64,000 nt of DNA from Cyanobium usitatum str. Tous (GCF_003011885.1 NZ_PXXO01000004.1:124001-188000); one strand, 5' to 3'. Positions 30,374-39,280 are shown, numbered from the stretch's first letter. Notes: generated from the sequence alone by a model not told the origin. Program-made: numbers and translations.

Positions 30374-31669
30374 TTGATCGAGCGTTACACCCTGCCCGAG
30401 ATGGGCGCCCTATGGAGCGAGCAGGCCAAGTTCCAAAGCTGGCTCGATGTCGAGATCGCTGCCACCGAGGCCAATTGTGAGTTAGGGCGAGTGCCTGCTG
30501 AGGCGGTTACGACGATTAAGGCGAAGGCCAGATTTTCGGTAGAGCGGATCCTCGAGATCGAGGCCGAGGTTCGCCACGACGTGATCGCCTTCCTCACCAA
30601 TGTCAATGAGCACGTGGGGGATGCGGGCCGCTACATCCACGTGGGCATGACCAGTTCAGATGTGCTCGACACAGGCCTGGCCCTGCAGATGAAAGCTTCG
30701 GTGGCCCTACTGCGCGCTGAGCTCGACCAATTGGCCGATGCACTTAGGGCTCTAGCCAGCCAGCACAAGGGCACGGTGATGATCGGCCGCAGCCATGCCA
30801 TCCACGGCGAGCCGATCAGCTTCGGCTTCAAGGTGGCCGGCTGGCTGGCGGAAGTGGAACGCAACCGCGAGCGCCTCGAGCGGCTCGAGCGGGTCGTGAG
30901 CGTGGGCCAGATCAGCGGCGCCATGGGCACCTACGCCAACACCGACCCCCAGGTGGAGGCGATCGCCTGCGCCAAGCTTGGCCTGGAGCCAGATACCGCC
31001 AGCACCCAGGTGATCGCCCGCGATCGCCACGCCGAATACGTGCAGACCCTTGCCCTAGTGGGCGCGGCACTGGAGCGCTTCTCCACCGAGATCCGCAACC
31101 TGCAGCGCACCGACGTGCTCGAGGTGGAGGAAAATTTCGCCAAGGGGCAGAAGGGCAGCTCGGCCATGCCCCACAAGCGCAACCCGATCCGCAGCGAGCG
31201 GATCAGTGGCCTGGCCCGAGTGCTGCGCAGCTATGTGGTGGCGGCCCTGGAAAACTGCGCCCTCTGGCACGAGCGCGACATCAGCCACAGCTCGGTGGAG
31301 CGGATGATGCTGCCCGACTGCTCCGCCACCCTGCACTTCATGCTGCGGGAGATGACCGAGGTAGTGAAGGGCCTAGGGGTCTACCCAGACAACATGGCCC
31401 GCAACATGAACGTTTACGGCGGAGTGGTGTTCAGCCAGCGAGTGCTGCTGGCCTTGGTGGAAGCCGGCATCAACCGCGAAGACGCTTACCGGATTGTGCA
31501 GCGCAACGCCCACAGCGCCTGGAACAAAGATGGCGGCAACTTCCGCGCCAACCTTGAAGCCGATGCAGAGGTGACCAGCAAGCTCAGCGCTCAGCACCTG
31601 GCTGAGTGTTTCAGCACTGATCTGCACCAGGCCAACCTGGGCGTGATCTGGCAGCGACTGGGGATTTAG
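30374..31669 (+). CDS. purB: Adenylosuccinate lyase
   Basis: The 431-residue enzyme acts twice in purine synthesis, cleaving SAICAR and adenylosuccinate. The superfamily signature GSSAMPHKRNPI is at about residue 258, with the catalytic His in GRSHAIHGEP and the N-terminal substrate loop TSSDVLDTGLAL. The start is a TTG at 30374 giving IERYTLPEMG, the exact family N-terminus, so a rare start codon is well supported. Length is normal. Confidence 0.97.
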   Translation: MIERYTLPEMGALWSEQAKFQSWLDVEIAATEANCELGRVPAEAVTTIKAKARFSVERILEIEAEVRHDVIAFLTNVNEHVGDAGRYIHVGMTSSDVLDTGLALQMKASVALLRAELDQLADALRALASQHKGTVMIGRSHAIHGEPISFGFKVAGWLAEVERNRERLERLERVVSVGQISGAMGTYANTDPQVEAIACAKLGLEPDTASTQVIARDRHAEYVQTLALVGAALERFSTEIRNLQRTDVLEVEENFAKGQKGSSAMPHKRNPIRSERISGLARVLRSYVVAALENCALWHERDISHSSVERMMLPDCSATLHFMLREMTEVVKGLGVYPDNMARNMNVYGGVVFSQRVLLALVEAGINREDAYRIVQRNAHSAWNKDGGNFRANLEADAEVTSKLSAQHLAECFSTDLHQANLGVIWQRLGI

Positions 31670-31693
31670 CTAAGGATTTGAGCTGCAGGCAGT

Positions 31694-32095
31694 TCAGGCC
31701 CAGTGCAGCCGCATTGGCACAGCACCCTCCAGGCTCAGCTTCACCGGGCAGGTCTCTCCTGCCCGGTGAAGCACGGCCCGCTGCTCCTCGCTGAGACCCG
31801 CCGGCAAGCTGATCCACACCTCCAGCAGGGCAATGCGCCGTGGCGCCTCGGGGGTCATGGTTTTTTCAATCCGAGCGCTGGCCCCCTGCAGCGGCCAGCC
31901 GTGGCGCTCAGCAACGATCCCTAGGATCGTCAGGATGCAGGTGCTCAGGGCCGTGGCCACCAGATCGGTGGGCGAGAAACGCTCCCCCTTGCCCTGGTTG
32001 TCGATGGGTGCATCGGTCTCGAGCTCGCAGCCCGAAGGACCGTGGCTGGAGTGGCAGCGCAGGGCTCCCTCGTAGCGGCTATCAATCGTGGTCAT
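31694..32095 (-). CDS. OsmC family protein
   Basis: The 133-residue protein belongs to the OsmC/Ohr family of thiol peroxidases. Both redox cysteines are visible, in ALSTCILTILG and GETCPVKLSL, and the N-terminal GERFSPTDLVATAL is typical of the OsmC/YhfA branch. Probably cytoplasmic and acting on organic or lipid hydroperoxides; the substrate is not certain. The coding sequence contains a perfect 15-bp inverted repeat at 31738-31772. It converges on purB with a 24-base gap. Confidence 0.88.
   Translation of the reverse strand: MTTIDSRYEGALRCHSSHGPSGCELETDAPIDNQGKGERFSPTDLVATALSTCILTILGIVAERHGWPLQGASARIEKTMTPEAPRRIALLEVWISLPAGLSEEQRAVLHRAGETCPVKLSLEGAVPMRLHWA
31738..31772. repeat. Perfect 15-bp inverted repeat inside the osmC-like gene
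   Basis: GCTTCACCGGGCAGG (31738-31752) and CCTGCCCGGTGAAGC (31758-31772) pair perfectly over 15 bp around a 5-base loop. It is the strongest hairpin I noticed in coding sequence here and spans the codons of the second conserved cysteine (ETCPVK). No T run follows on either strand. Confidence 0.9.
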
Positions 32096-32119
32096 CGCGG
32101 GGCGTAAGCACCACCCCAG

Positions 32120-32563
32120 TCAAGCGCCGGCGCGGTGATACGGCCCGCCCTGCTGAATCGAGCTGGCCCGGTAAAGCTGCTCCAACAGCAGCAGCCGCGC
32201 CAGCTCGTGGGGGAAGGTCATCGGTGAGAGGCTCAGGCGCCAGTGGGCCCGCCCCTTGAGCGCCGGGTCGAGACCATCGGCCCCACCGATCACAAACGCC
32301 AGCCGCTCCGAGCCAGAACCTTCAAGCGCCTTGGCGAAGGCCAACGAGTCGTAGCTCTGGCCCTCCTCGCACAGGGCCACCAACTGCTCGCCGCCGCGCA
32401 GCTCAGCGGATATGGCCTCCGCCTCGCGGGCCATGCCGCCGTCCCTCAGCTCCACGATCTCCAGGCCCGGGAGCCGCTTGCGATAAGTCTCTACCCCTTC
32501 GCCCACCCAGCCCTTGCGCACCTTGCCGACGGCAATGATGCGAATGCGGGCGGGATTGATCAC
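32120..32563 (-). CDS. rlmH: 23S rRNA pseudouridine-1915 N3-methyltransferase RlmH
   Basis: The 147-residue SPOUT methyltransferase modifies pseudouridine 1915 of 23S rRNA. The trefoil-knot SAM site appears as [11 protein letters not shown], followed by the conserved [20 protein letters not shown] and the C-terminal GGPYHR. The usual GGPxG is here GGADG. Length is slightly below the common 155. It follows the helicase gene by 19 bases on the same strand. Confidence 0.94.
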   Translation of the reverse strand: MINPARIRIIAVGKVRKGWVGEGVETYRKRLPGLEIVELRDGGMAREAEAISAELRGGEQLVALCEEGQSYDSLAFAKALEGSGSERLAFVIGGADGLDPALKGRAHWRLSLSPMTFPHELARLLLLEQLYRASSIQQGGPYHRAGA

Positions 32564-32582
32564 GGGTTACGGCCCACCAACC

Positions 32583-35339
32583 TCAAGGCTGGGGGCGCTC
32601 GATCGCAGGATCCAACTGACCGTTGCCACTAGCCACCAAATCCTCGATCTCGCAAACCGGGAAGCGATTGATCGATTTGAGGGCAGCGCGGGCCTTGCTG
32701 CGCAGCTGCTCGCTGATCGCCTCGCAGTAGGGCACCTGGGCCAGCAAATCCACGGTGCGGCGCAGGATCCGCACCACATCACCCTCGTCGAGGGAGGTGT
32801 TGGCAATCATGTCGCTCCAGCTGGCACCTTTAGCCCAGGCGTGCACCAGGCCCATCAACTCGGGCTCCCACCAAAGCGGGAAGTTGACCTTGGCGTGCTC
32901 CTGCTGACGCTCCAGCTCGCGGCGCAGGCCGCGCAGATCATGCAGGGCCTCCTCCGCGGCCGGTGGTGGCGGGTAGCCGCACCACAGATCGGGCCGGTTG
33001 ACTTCGGTGGAGATGGCTTCAAACACCGCCGCCAGCTGGGGCGGATCGAGCTCATCGAGGTGGCCGCTCATCAGCGACAGTCCCAGCCACAGCTCGTTGT
33101 CGCCGCGGAGGGCGGCCACGGTGCGGCCCACTTCGGTCGGCTCCAGGCCATCAGCTCCAGCCAAAGCACCGAAAAAGCGCAACACCTCAATAAGGGCCAG
33201 GAAGGTATCCCAGTGGCGATTAGAGCGGAAGTGCAGCAGCTGCTGGCGCTCCTCGATCTCCAGCTGCAACTCCTCCATGCGGCGGCGGTGCTTCTTGAGC
33301 TGGCGGCGGTCGCCCCAGCGGTGGGCCGGATGCAGCTCCAGGCTTTCCTCCAGCTGATGCACCTGCTGGGCCTGGTCCTGCACCTCCCCCGCCAGGTCGT
33401 ACTGGGGCGTGGCCATGTCGTGGCGACTGGCCATGTGGGCAACGGCAAGGGCCAGGCCACCGCTGGCCTGATCGCCGTGGCGCAACTCGCCGAGCTGGCG
33501 CAACTCGGGGGGATCCACCTGGCTCACCTGCAGGCAACTGAGCTCGGCATGGAGACTCACCACCCCGTGGCAGGGCAGCAAGAGCCAAAGGTTCTCGTCG
33601 GTGAGGCACTTGAGCAAAGGAAACTGCCCCGGCCCTTTCACCTTCTCCACAATCACCGCCGGCGTTACCCGGCCGCGTAGCTGGGGCGCCTTGAGACTCA
33701 CCAAAGTACCCTCACTGGCGAATTGCAGCGCCAAGGTGAGCTCATGGGCGACGGTTTCCTCGGCCTGTTGCTGGAGGATCCGCAGGATGCGCCTCTCTTC
33801 GCGCAGGTGAGCTCTCTGCTTTTCGTAGTCCTCGAAGTCGTCCCAGGGCACCTCGCCGGAGCCATCCTCCAGGCCTTCGAGCTGCTGCATCAACTGGCCG
33901 ATGCGGGCCTCGTCCTCGACTAAATCGAGGGTGGCCAGGTAGCGGCCGAAACTGCGTTCAACCAGCTCCTTGGCCTTAGCCAGGTCGTAGCGCTGCAACA
34001 GGTTGAGCACCATGCCGTAGCTGGGCATGAACTGGCTGACCAGCGGATCTGCCGGCGCAGTAGCGAGCTGGCCCGCCTCCCGCACGCCTTCAAAGCGGCT
34101 CTGCACGGTCACCACGTAACCCTGGGTATCAAGGCCGCGCCGGCCGGCCCGGCCCGCCATCTGCAAAAACTCACTGCCCATCAAAGGGCGGTGACCTCGC
34201 TCGGTGCGCTTGCTCAGCGCCGAAATCACCGTGGTGCGCGCCGGCATGTTGATGCCGGCCGCCAGGGTTTCGGTGGCAAACACCACCTTGATCAGCCCCT
34301 GCTGGAACAGCTCCTCGATCAGCTCCTTCCAGGCCGGCAGCACGCCGGCATGGTGGGCGGCGATGCCCCGCAGCAGGGCCTCGGCGTGGCCGCCTTCCCG
34401 CACCGCCTCGGGGGTAGTTGCCATAAACAAATCAAGGCGGGCCTTGATGCGCGCCTGTTCAGCAGGCGTCACCAGGGCGGCCTTGCCCAGCTCCTTGACG
34501 CCCTTATCGCAACCGCGGCGACTGAAGATGAAGTAGATGGCCGGCAGCATGTCGCGCTCCGCCATCTGGGCCACCACAAATCCGAGGGGTGGAGCTTCGG
34601 GCTGGGGCGGCTTTGGTGTTTTCGGACCCTTGCGATTACTGCCCTTGGGGGCGCGCCACACCTTGCAGTTGGGATGGAGCCCGGTGCCCTCGTCGTTGAG
34701 CAGGGGGTGCAGTCCCTTGGCACTGCAAAAGCTGAAGGCCAGCGGCACCGGCCGGTGATCACTGAGCACCAGCTGGGTTGGCCCATGCACTCTCTCGATC
34801 CAGTCGGTGAGCTGGCCGGCATTGGCCACCGTTGCCGAAAGGGCCACCAACTGAATCGGCAGCGGGCAGTGAATGATCGACTCCTCCCAGACGGTGCCGC
34901 GCTGGGAATCGTTCATGTAGTGGCACTCATCGAGCACCACCGCCTCCACGCCCTCCAGCGGGTCGTCTCCCGCATCGGCTTCCGCGTAGAGCATGTTGCG
35001 GAAGATCTCGGTGGTCATCACCACCACCTGGGCCTCCCGGTTGAGGCTCATATCACCGGTGAGCAGCCCCACCTTGTCGGCACCAAACTGCTCCCGGAAA
35101 TCGCGCAGTTTCTGATTAGAGAGGGCCTTCAGCGGCGTGGTGTAAAAAACTTTCTGGCCATGGGCCAGAGCTCGGTAGATGGCGTACTCACCCACCAGGG
35201 TCTTACCGGAGCCCGTGGGGGCGCTCACCACTACCGAGTGGCCCTGGTTGAGCGCATCGATCGCCTCGAGCTGGAAGTCGTCGAGCGGGAAGGGAAAAAT
35301 TGCCGCAGGATCCAGCCCATTGGGCGCCGTTTCAGGCAC
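32583..35339 (-). CDS. Ski2/Mtr4-like DExH RNA helicase
   Basis: This 918-residue superfamily II helicase has the Ski2-like layout. RecA domain 1 has motif I APTGSGKTLVGEYA (about 40-53), motif II as DECHY and motif III SATVAN. RecA domain 2 has LAAGINMPAR and motif VI QMAGRAGRRGLD. A central insertion and a C-terminal DSHCT domain (about 740-900) follow. Relatives act in RNA processing and turnover; the plastid homologue ISE2 acts on chloroplast RNA. The specific substrate is unknown. Downstream genes rlmH and the OsmC-like gene are close behind. Confidence 0.92.
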   Translation of the reverse strand: MPETAPNGLDPAAIFPFPLDDFQLEAIDALNQGHSVVVSAPTGSGKTLVGEYAIYRALAHGQKVFYTTPLKALSNQKLRDFREQFGADKVGLLTGDMSLNREAQVVVMTTEIFRNMLYAEADAGDDPLEGVEAVVLDECHYMNDSQRGTVWEESIIHCPLPIQLVALSATVANAGQLTDWIERVHGPTQLVLSDHRPVPLAFSFCSAKGLHPLLNDEGTGLHPNCKVWRAPKGSNRKGPKTPKPPQPEAPPLGFVVAQMAERDMLPAIYFIFSRRGCDKGVKELGKAALVTPAEQARIKARLDLFMATTPEAVREGGHAEALLRGIAAHHAGVLPAWKELIEELFQQGLIKVVFATETLAAGINMPARTTVISALSKRTERGHRPLMGSEFLQMAGRAGRRGLDTQGYVVTVQSRFEGVREAGQLATAPADPLVSQFMPSYGMVLNLLQRYDLAKAKELVERSFGRYLATLDLVEDEARIGQLMQQLEGLEDGSGEVPWDDFEDYEKQRAHLREERRILRILQQQAEETVAHELTLALQFASEGTLVSLKAPQLRGRVTPAVIVEKVKGPGQFPLLKCLTDENLWLLLPCHGVVSLHAELSCLQVSQVDPPELRQLGELRHGDQASGGLALAVAHMASRHDMATPQYDLAGEVQDQAQQVHQLEESLELHPAHRWGDRRQLKKHRRRMEELQLEIEERQQLLHFRSNRHWDTFLALIEVLRFFGALAGADGLEPTEVGRTVAALRGDNELWLGLSLMSGHLDELDPPQLAAVFEAISTEVNRPDLWCGYPPPPAAEEALHDLRGLRRELERQQEHAKVNFPLWWEPELMGLVHAWAKGASWSDMIANTSLDEGDVVRILRRTVDLLAQVPYCEAISEQLRSKARAALKSINRFPVCEIEDLVASGNGQLDPAIERPQP

Positions 35340-35446
35340 GCTGCTATTTGAGCTGGATCATGAAGCCATCCTATGAGGGAGGAGCCTGTTCCGCCTCGGG
35401 CCAGCTTCGGTAGCAACAGGCCGTGGCACAAGCTCGGATTTAGCGT

Positions 35447-36688
35447 TTGCGCAGCACTGTCCGGTCGTTGACACAACCCGGCACCACCTCTCCCCCCTCA
35501 GGGGAAAGAGCCGCCAGCTGGCGGGATGAATTGCGGCGTCAACTTGCAGCCATTCCCCCCCAGCGCCGCCGCGGCCTGCGCAACTTTGCCCCCGCCGCAA
35601 CCGCCGCCACCCTTGATCTGGCAACTCCCCTTAGCAGGAGTGCCCCCCTGCTGGATCTAGCCAGCAACGACTACCTAGGTCTGAGCCGTCACCCCGAGGT
35701 GGTGTCAGCCGCCCAGGCCGCCGCGGCCAGCCAGGGACTGGGAGCGGGAGCCTCGCGGCTGGTGAGCGGCAGTCGGCCGGTGCATGGTGAGCTAGAGGCA
35801 GCACTGGCTGCCTGGCTGGGGCGCGAGCAGGTACTGCTTTTCCCCAGCGGCTTTCAGGCAAACCTGGCGGCGGTAGGGGCCCTGGCCGATCGCCACAGCC
35901 TGGTGCTGGCCGACCGACTGATCCACCACTCCCTGCTCACCGGGGTGCGCGCCAGCGGTGCCCGGCTGCAACGCTTCGCCCACAACGACCTGGCCCAGCT
36001 CGACTCCCAGCTGCAAGCAGCCCGCCGGCGCGCTCCCGGCCAGCGGCTGCTGGTGCTGAGCGAGAGCCTGTTCTCGATGCAGGGCACCAGTGTGGATGTG
36101 GCGGTCCTGACGGCCATCTGCGCCAAACACGGCGCCGCCCTGCTGCTCGATGAGGCCCATGCCCTGGGAGTACTCGGCCCCGGCGGACGGGGCTTGGGCC
36201 ACAACCAGCCCGAAATCGCCCTGATCAGCGGCACCTTCGGCAAGGCTTTTGGTGGCGGCGGGGCCTTTCTGGCCGGCGATGCCCTGGTGGGGGACTGGCT
36301 GCTGCAATCCAGCGGGGCCTTCCGGTACACCACGGCCCTAGCCCCACCATTGGCCGCCGGCGCCCTGGCCGCCCTGGCCCTGATTCAGGCCGAACCCCGC
36401 AGCGAGGCCCTGCTACAGCGAGCCGCCCGTTGGCGCGCCTGTCTGGAAGCGGCAGGATGGCCGCGGCCGCCAGGCGCCGGGCCGATCCTGCCGCTGCTGG
36501 TGGGCGACGATCACCGGGCTCTCGAGCTGCAACAACGCTTAGAAGCGGCCGGCCTATTGAGCGTCGCCATCCGCCCCCCCACCGTGCCTGAAGGCACGGC
36601 GCGGCTGCGGCTGGTGCTGCGCCACGACCTACCGGCGGGCACATTGGAGCGATTGCTCACAGCTCTGGGGAGTCCTGCATGCAGCTGA
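35447..36688 (+). CDS. bioF: 8-amino-7-oxononanoate synthase
   Basis: This PLP enzyme condenses pimeloyl-ACP with alanine, the first ring-building step of biotin synthesis. Visible features are LLDLASNDYLGLSRHPEV, GLGAGASRLVSG, the PLP-stacking DEAHALGVLG and the Schiff-base lysine in SGTFGKAFGGGGAF. The first open start is TTG at 35447 (413 residues), about 25-30 longer than typical BioF. In-frame TTG codons at 35468 or 35531 would shorten it, so the start is uncertain. It overlaps bioK by ten bases. Confidence 0.93.
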   Translation: MRSTVRSLTQPGTTSPPSGERAASWRDELRRQLAAIPPQRRRGLRNFAPAATAATLDLATPLSRSAPLLDLASNDYLGLSRHPEVVSAAQAAAASQGLGAGASRLVSGSRPVHGELEAALAAWLGREQVLLFPSGFQANLAAVGALADRHSLVLADRLIHHSLLTGVRASGARLQRFAHNDLAQLDSQLQAARRRAPGQRLLVLSESLFSMQGTSVDVAVLTAICAKHGAALLLDEAHALGVLGPGGRGLGHNQPEIALISGTFGKAFGGGGAFLAGDALVGDWLLQSSGAFRYTTALAPPLAAGALAALALIQAEPRSEALLQRAARWRACLEAAGWPRPPGAGPILPLLVGDDHRALELQQRLEAAGLLSVAIRPPTVPEGTARLRLVLRHDLPAGTLERLLTALGSPACS

Positions 36689-37362
36689 TCGCCATGCACG
36701 GCTGGGCCGGCGATGCCCAGGGCTGGGAACCATTCCACAGCGCCTGGAGCGCCCGCAGCTGGACGTGGCAGTGCGGCGAACGGGGCTACGGCGGGCAAGC
36801 TCCCAGGCCGGTGGCCTGGCAGAGCGGCCAGGGGCTGAAGCTGGTGATCGCCCACTCGCTGGGCCCCCATCTGCTGCCCGCCTCCGTGCTGGCCCAGGCC
36901 GATGCGGTGGTGCTGCTCGCCAGCTTCGGAGCATTCCTTCCAGAGGGGGCCAGCGGCCGCCGACTGCGCAGCGCCGTGGCGGCCATGGCAAGCCAGCTGG
37001 CCGGCCCGGAAGCCAGCGCCATGCTGCAAACCTTCATGGAGCGCGCCGCAGCACCCCAGCCCTCCAGCCTGTTGCCCCCTGGCATCGCCGCCGCCCCTAT
37101 TGCTGCCTCCGGCCGCCAGCGGCTGGCGGAAGATCTAGACCTGTTGGCGGCCACGGCGGGGCTACCGCCTGGCTTCCCGCTCCAGGCTCGGGTGTTGATA
37201 GTGGAGGGCGGCGAGGATCAGATCGTGAATCCACAAGCCCGCCACCAGCTGCGCAACCTCCTACCTGCCGCCGACAACCTGGTGCTGGCGGGCGTGGGGC
37301 ATTGCCTGCTCAGCCCGGCCCTCGTGCCCACCGTGTGTGGCTGGATAGAGGGCCTGCCATGA
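36679..37362 (+). CDS. bioK: BioK-type pimeloyl-ACP methyl ester esterase
   Basis: The 227-residue alpha/beta hydrolase sits between bioF and bioC, the place of BioK in cyanobacterial biotin operons, where it replaces BioH. Triad candidates are Ser in VIAHSLGPHLL, Asp in EGGEDQIVN and His in GVGHCLLS; the N-terminus AMHGWAGDAQGWE is the oxyanion strand. The expected reaction is removal of the methyl group from pimeloyl-ACP methyl ester. The assignment depends mainly on context. Ends in an ATGA overlap with bioC. Confidence 0.85.
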   Translation: MQLIAMHGWAGDAQGWEPFHSAWSARSWTWQCGERGYGGQAPRPVAWQSGQGLKLVIAHSLGPHLLPASVLAQADAVVLLASFGAFLPEGASGRRLRSAVAAMASQLAGPEASAMLQTFMERAAAPQPSSLLPPGIAAAPIAASGRQRLAEDLDLLAATAGLPPGFPLQARVLIVEGGEDQIVNPQARHQLRNLLPAADNLVLAGVGHCLLSPALVPTVCGWIEGLP

Positions 37363-38183
37363 ACGCAAATCCAGTGCGCGACACGGTTTTGAGAGACACG
37401 CTTTTAAATGACACGCTTCTAAATGACGCAGGATTTAGCGCGCGAGTGAGCAGCCGCTTCGGCCGCCACGCCGCCGGCTATGCCCGCCATGCCCGCCTGC
37501 AGCAGGGGGTGGCCTGGCGCCTGGCCCACCTGTGCGCTCCTCTCCACCTTGCCGCCGGCCCCCGGGCCGACCTGGGCGCGGGCTCCGGGCTGGTGGGCCA
37601 GGCGCTGCGGGCTCAGGGATGCCAGCAAGCCCTCCTGCAGCTTGATATCTGCCCCGAACTACTGGCCCATAACCCCCAAACCTCTGCCGGCGGCCAGCTC
37701 AGCTGGGACCTCAACCTGGGGCTGCCGGAGCAACTGGACCAGGCCTCCCTGCTCACCTCCAGCTTCGCGTTGCAGTGGCTGGAGAATCCCCAAGCCCAAG
37801 TACAGCACTGGTGCGAGCAGTTGCGGCCAGGGGGCTGGCTCGGCCTGGCGGTGCCGACAAGCGCCAGTTTCCCCCAGTGGCACCAGGCCGCCGCGGCTGC
37901 AGGGGTGCCCTGCACAGCTCTGAGCCTGCCCGACGCCGAAGCCCTGCTGGCGGCGGCCAGCAGGGGCGGCCTGATGGCTCACTACAGCCGCCGGCTGCGC
38001 TTCAGCCGCGCCTACGGCAGCGGCCTCGGCTTTCTGCAGCAGCTACAGGGCCTCGGGGCCAGCGCCAGCCGGGCCAGCCGCCTCAGTGCGGCCCAGTTGC
38101 GCCGGCTGCTGCACTGCTGGCCAGCAGATGGCTGCGTCAGCTGGGAAGTATTAGTGCTTCTTGGTCAGCGAACCGGCCCATGA
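37359..38183 (+). CDS. bioC: Malonyl-ACP O-methyltransferase BioC
   Basis: The 274-residue SAM methyltransferase starts pimelate synthesis by methylating malonyl-ACP. The BioC pattern SRFGRHAAGYARHARLQ is at about residues 30-46, with the SAM motif ADLGAGSGLVGQAL and SSFALQWLENP further on. ATG 37359 overlaps the bioK stop; upstream frame is inside bioK. Residues 8-22 consist of tandem five-residue repeats (DTVLR, DTLLN, DTLLN) encoded by three 15-base repeats, an odd N-terminal extension. Confidence 0.92.
   Translation: MNANPVRDTVLRDTLLNDTLLNDAGFSARVSSRFGRHAAGYARHARLQQGVAWRLAHLCAPLHLAAGPRADLGAGSGLVGQALRAQGCQQALLQLDICPELLAHNPQTSAGGQLSWDLNLGLPEQLDQASLLTSSFALQWLENPQAQVQHWCEQLRPGGWLGLAVPTSASFPQWHQAAAAAGVPCTALSLPDAEALLAAASRGGLMAHYSRRLRFSRAYGSGLGFLQQLQGLGASASRASRLSAAQLRRLLHCWPADGCVSWEVLVLLGQRTGP
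37380..37424 (+). repeat. Three 15-bp tandem repeats at the start of bioC
   Basis: Units at 37380-37394, 37395-37409 and 37410-37424 share GACACG followed by a T-rich half. Units two and three differ at one base (GACACGCTTTTAAAT against GACACGCTTCTAAAT), and unit one is more diverged. They are more A+T-rich than the surrounding gene and keep the frame. Confidence 0.85.
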
Positions 38184-38845
38184 GCAGCTGCAGCAACGCC
38201 CTGGTGATCTGCGGCACCGACACCGACGTGGGCAAAACCGTGGTGAGCGCCCTTGTGGTCCAGGGGCTCGGGGCCACCTACTGGAAACCGGTACAAAGCG
38301 GACTGGAAGGTGGCGGCGACTCGGGCCGCCTGCAGGCCCTGCTGCAGCTGCCAGCGGAGCGGTTGCTGCCGGAGGCCTACCGGCTGCAGACGCCGGTGTC
38401 ACCCCACTGGGCCGCCGAACTAGAGGGCATCACGATCGACCCGGCCCGACTGGCCCTGCCGGCAGTGGCCGGAGCATTGGTAGTTGAAACCGCCGGTGGG
38501 TTGCTGGTACCCCTGCGCCGCGACTGGCTGCAAATCGATCAGCTAGCCGCCTGGGGGCTGCCGGTGCTGCTGGTGGCCCGCAGCGGCCTGGGCACCCTCA
38601 ACCACACCCTGCTGTCGGTGGAGGCCCTGCGCCAGCGCTCCATTCCCCTGTTGGGCCTGGTGCTGAATGGCCCGCTCCATCCCGACAATCCCGCCACCCT
38701 GGCCGCCTTGGCCCAAGCGCCGGTGCTAGCCCAGCTGCCCCCTTTAGAACCGCTCACCGCCTCCGGGCTGGCTGCCCAATGGCAGGCGCAAGACCTGGGC
38801 CGTACCCTGACTGCAGCCATGGGCGCAGCCCCCAACCCCCACTGA
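38180..38845 (+). CDS. bioD: Dethiobiotin synthetase
   Basis: The 221-residue ATP-dependent carboxylase closes the ureido ring of dethiobiotin. The P-loop is CGTDTDVGKTVVSA near residues 11-24, followed by YWKPVQSGL with the conserved Lys and by VVETAGGLLVPL. ATG 38180 overlaps the bioC stop (ATGA). bioA and bioB are not in the window, and the next minus-strand genes are unrelated. Confidence 0.96.
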   Translation: MSSCSNALVICGTDTDVGKTVVSALVVQGLGATYWKPVQSGLEGGGDSGRLQALLQLPAERLLPEAYRLQTPVSPHWAAELEGITIDPARLALPAVAGALVVETAGGLLVPLRRDWLQIDQLAAWGLPVLLVARSGLGTLNHTLLSVEALRQRSIPLLGLVLNGPLHPDNPATLAALAQAPVLAQLPPLEPLTASGLAAQWQAQDLGRTLTAAMGAAPNPH

Positions 38846-38861
38846 TGAGCAACCCCCGCCG

Positions 38862-39017
38862 ATGAGCAAGCAGCACTGGTTAGTAAGTGGCGTCCTAGTA
38901 CTGCTTTGCGGCGGCGTGTTGGTGCTGTTCACCGACGTAGAGACCTCCATGGTGCGCTGGGTTAATTGCGGGCCGCTCTCCACCGCTGGGGAGCAGCAGA
39001 GCCGCATCTGCCGTTAA
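38862..39017 (+). CDS. Small single-span membrane protein (51 aa)
   Basis: The frame from ATG 38862 encodes 51 residues: a short basic start (MSKQHW), a clear hydrophobic helix (LVSGVLVLLCGGVLVLF, about 7-23) and a polar tail with two Cys, in VNCGPLS and SRICR. Typical membrane anchors have this layout, and the frame fills the gap exactly between bioD (17 bases upstream) and the convergent DUF3143 gene (4-base overlap). I know no family. It could be a fortuitous frame, so confidence is moderate. Confidence 0.5.
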   Translation: MSKQHWLVSGVLVLLCGGVLVLFTDVETSMVRWVNCGPLSTAGEQQSRICR

Positions 39018-39280
39018 GGCCCCGCCAGGATCACCGCCTCGGCATCGGCCCGCGACAAGCCATAGGGAAAGTGACGCACGCACACCTGGCCGTCGCTGTG
39101 CCAGCTCACCTTAAGCTCGTCCACCTCCAGCTCAATCTGGGCGCTCCATTCGGGGCGGTGCAGGTCCCAGAGGCAGGGATTGGCGCGCTGCCGCTTGGCA
39201 CCTAACTGCTCCAGCCAGTGCTCCAGAGCAGGCAGGGGGTGGTGATACAGCGGTGTCTGGGAACTGGGCATCTCGGTCAT
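39014..39280 (-). CDS. DUF3143 domain-containing protein
   Basis: The 88-residue protein matches the cyanobacterial DUF3143 family: LPALEHWLEQLGAKRQRANP followed by a compact beta region, WSAQIELEVDELKVSW, and the C-terminal VRHFPYGLSRADAEAVI. No catalytic motif is evident. Its start overlaps the J-domain gene by four bases; this pairing suggests the two proteins act together, perhaps as chaperone and partner, though no function is established. Confidence 0.85.
   Translation of the reverse strand: MTEMPSSQTPLYHHPLPALEHWLEQLGAKRQRANPCLWDLHRPEWSAQIELEVDELKVSWHSDGQVCVRHFPYGLSRADAEAVILAGP

Noticed and set aside
32514-33680. 388-residue plus-strand open frame opposite the helicase gene
   Set aside because: It lies antisense to a fully conserved helicase, has a composition typical of reversed codons and shows no recognisable motif.
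34191-35351. 386-residue plus-strand frame opposite the N-terminal helicase domains
   Set aside because: Antisense shadow of conserved helicase motifs; no independent evidence.
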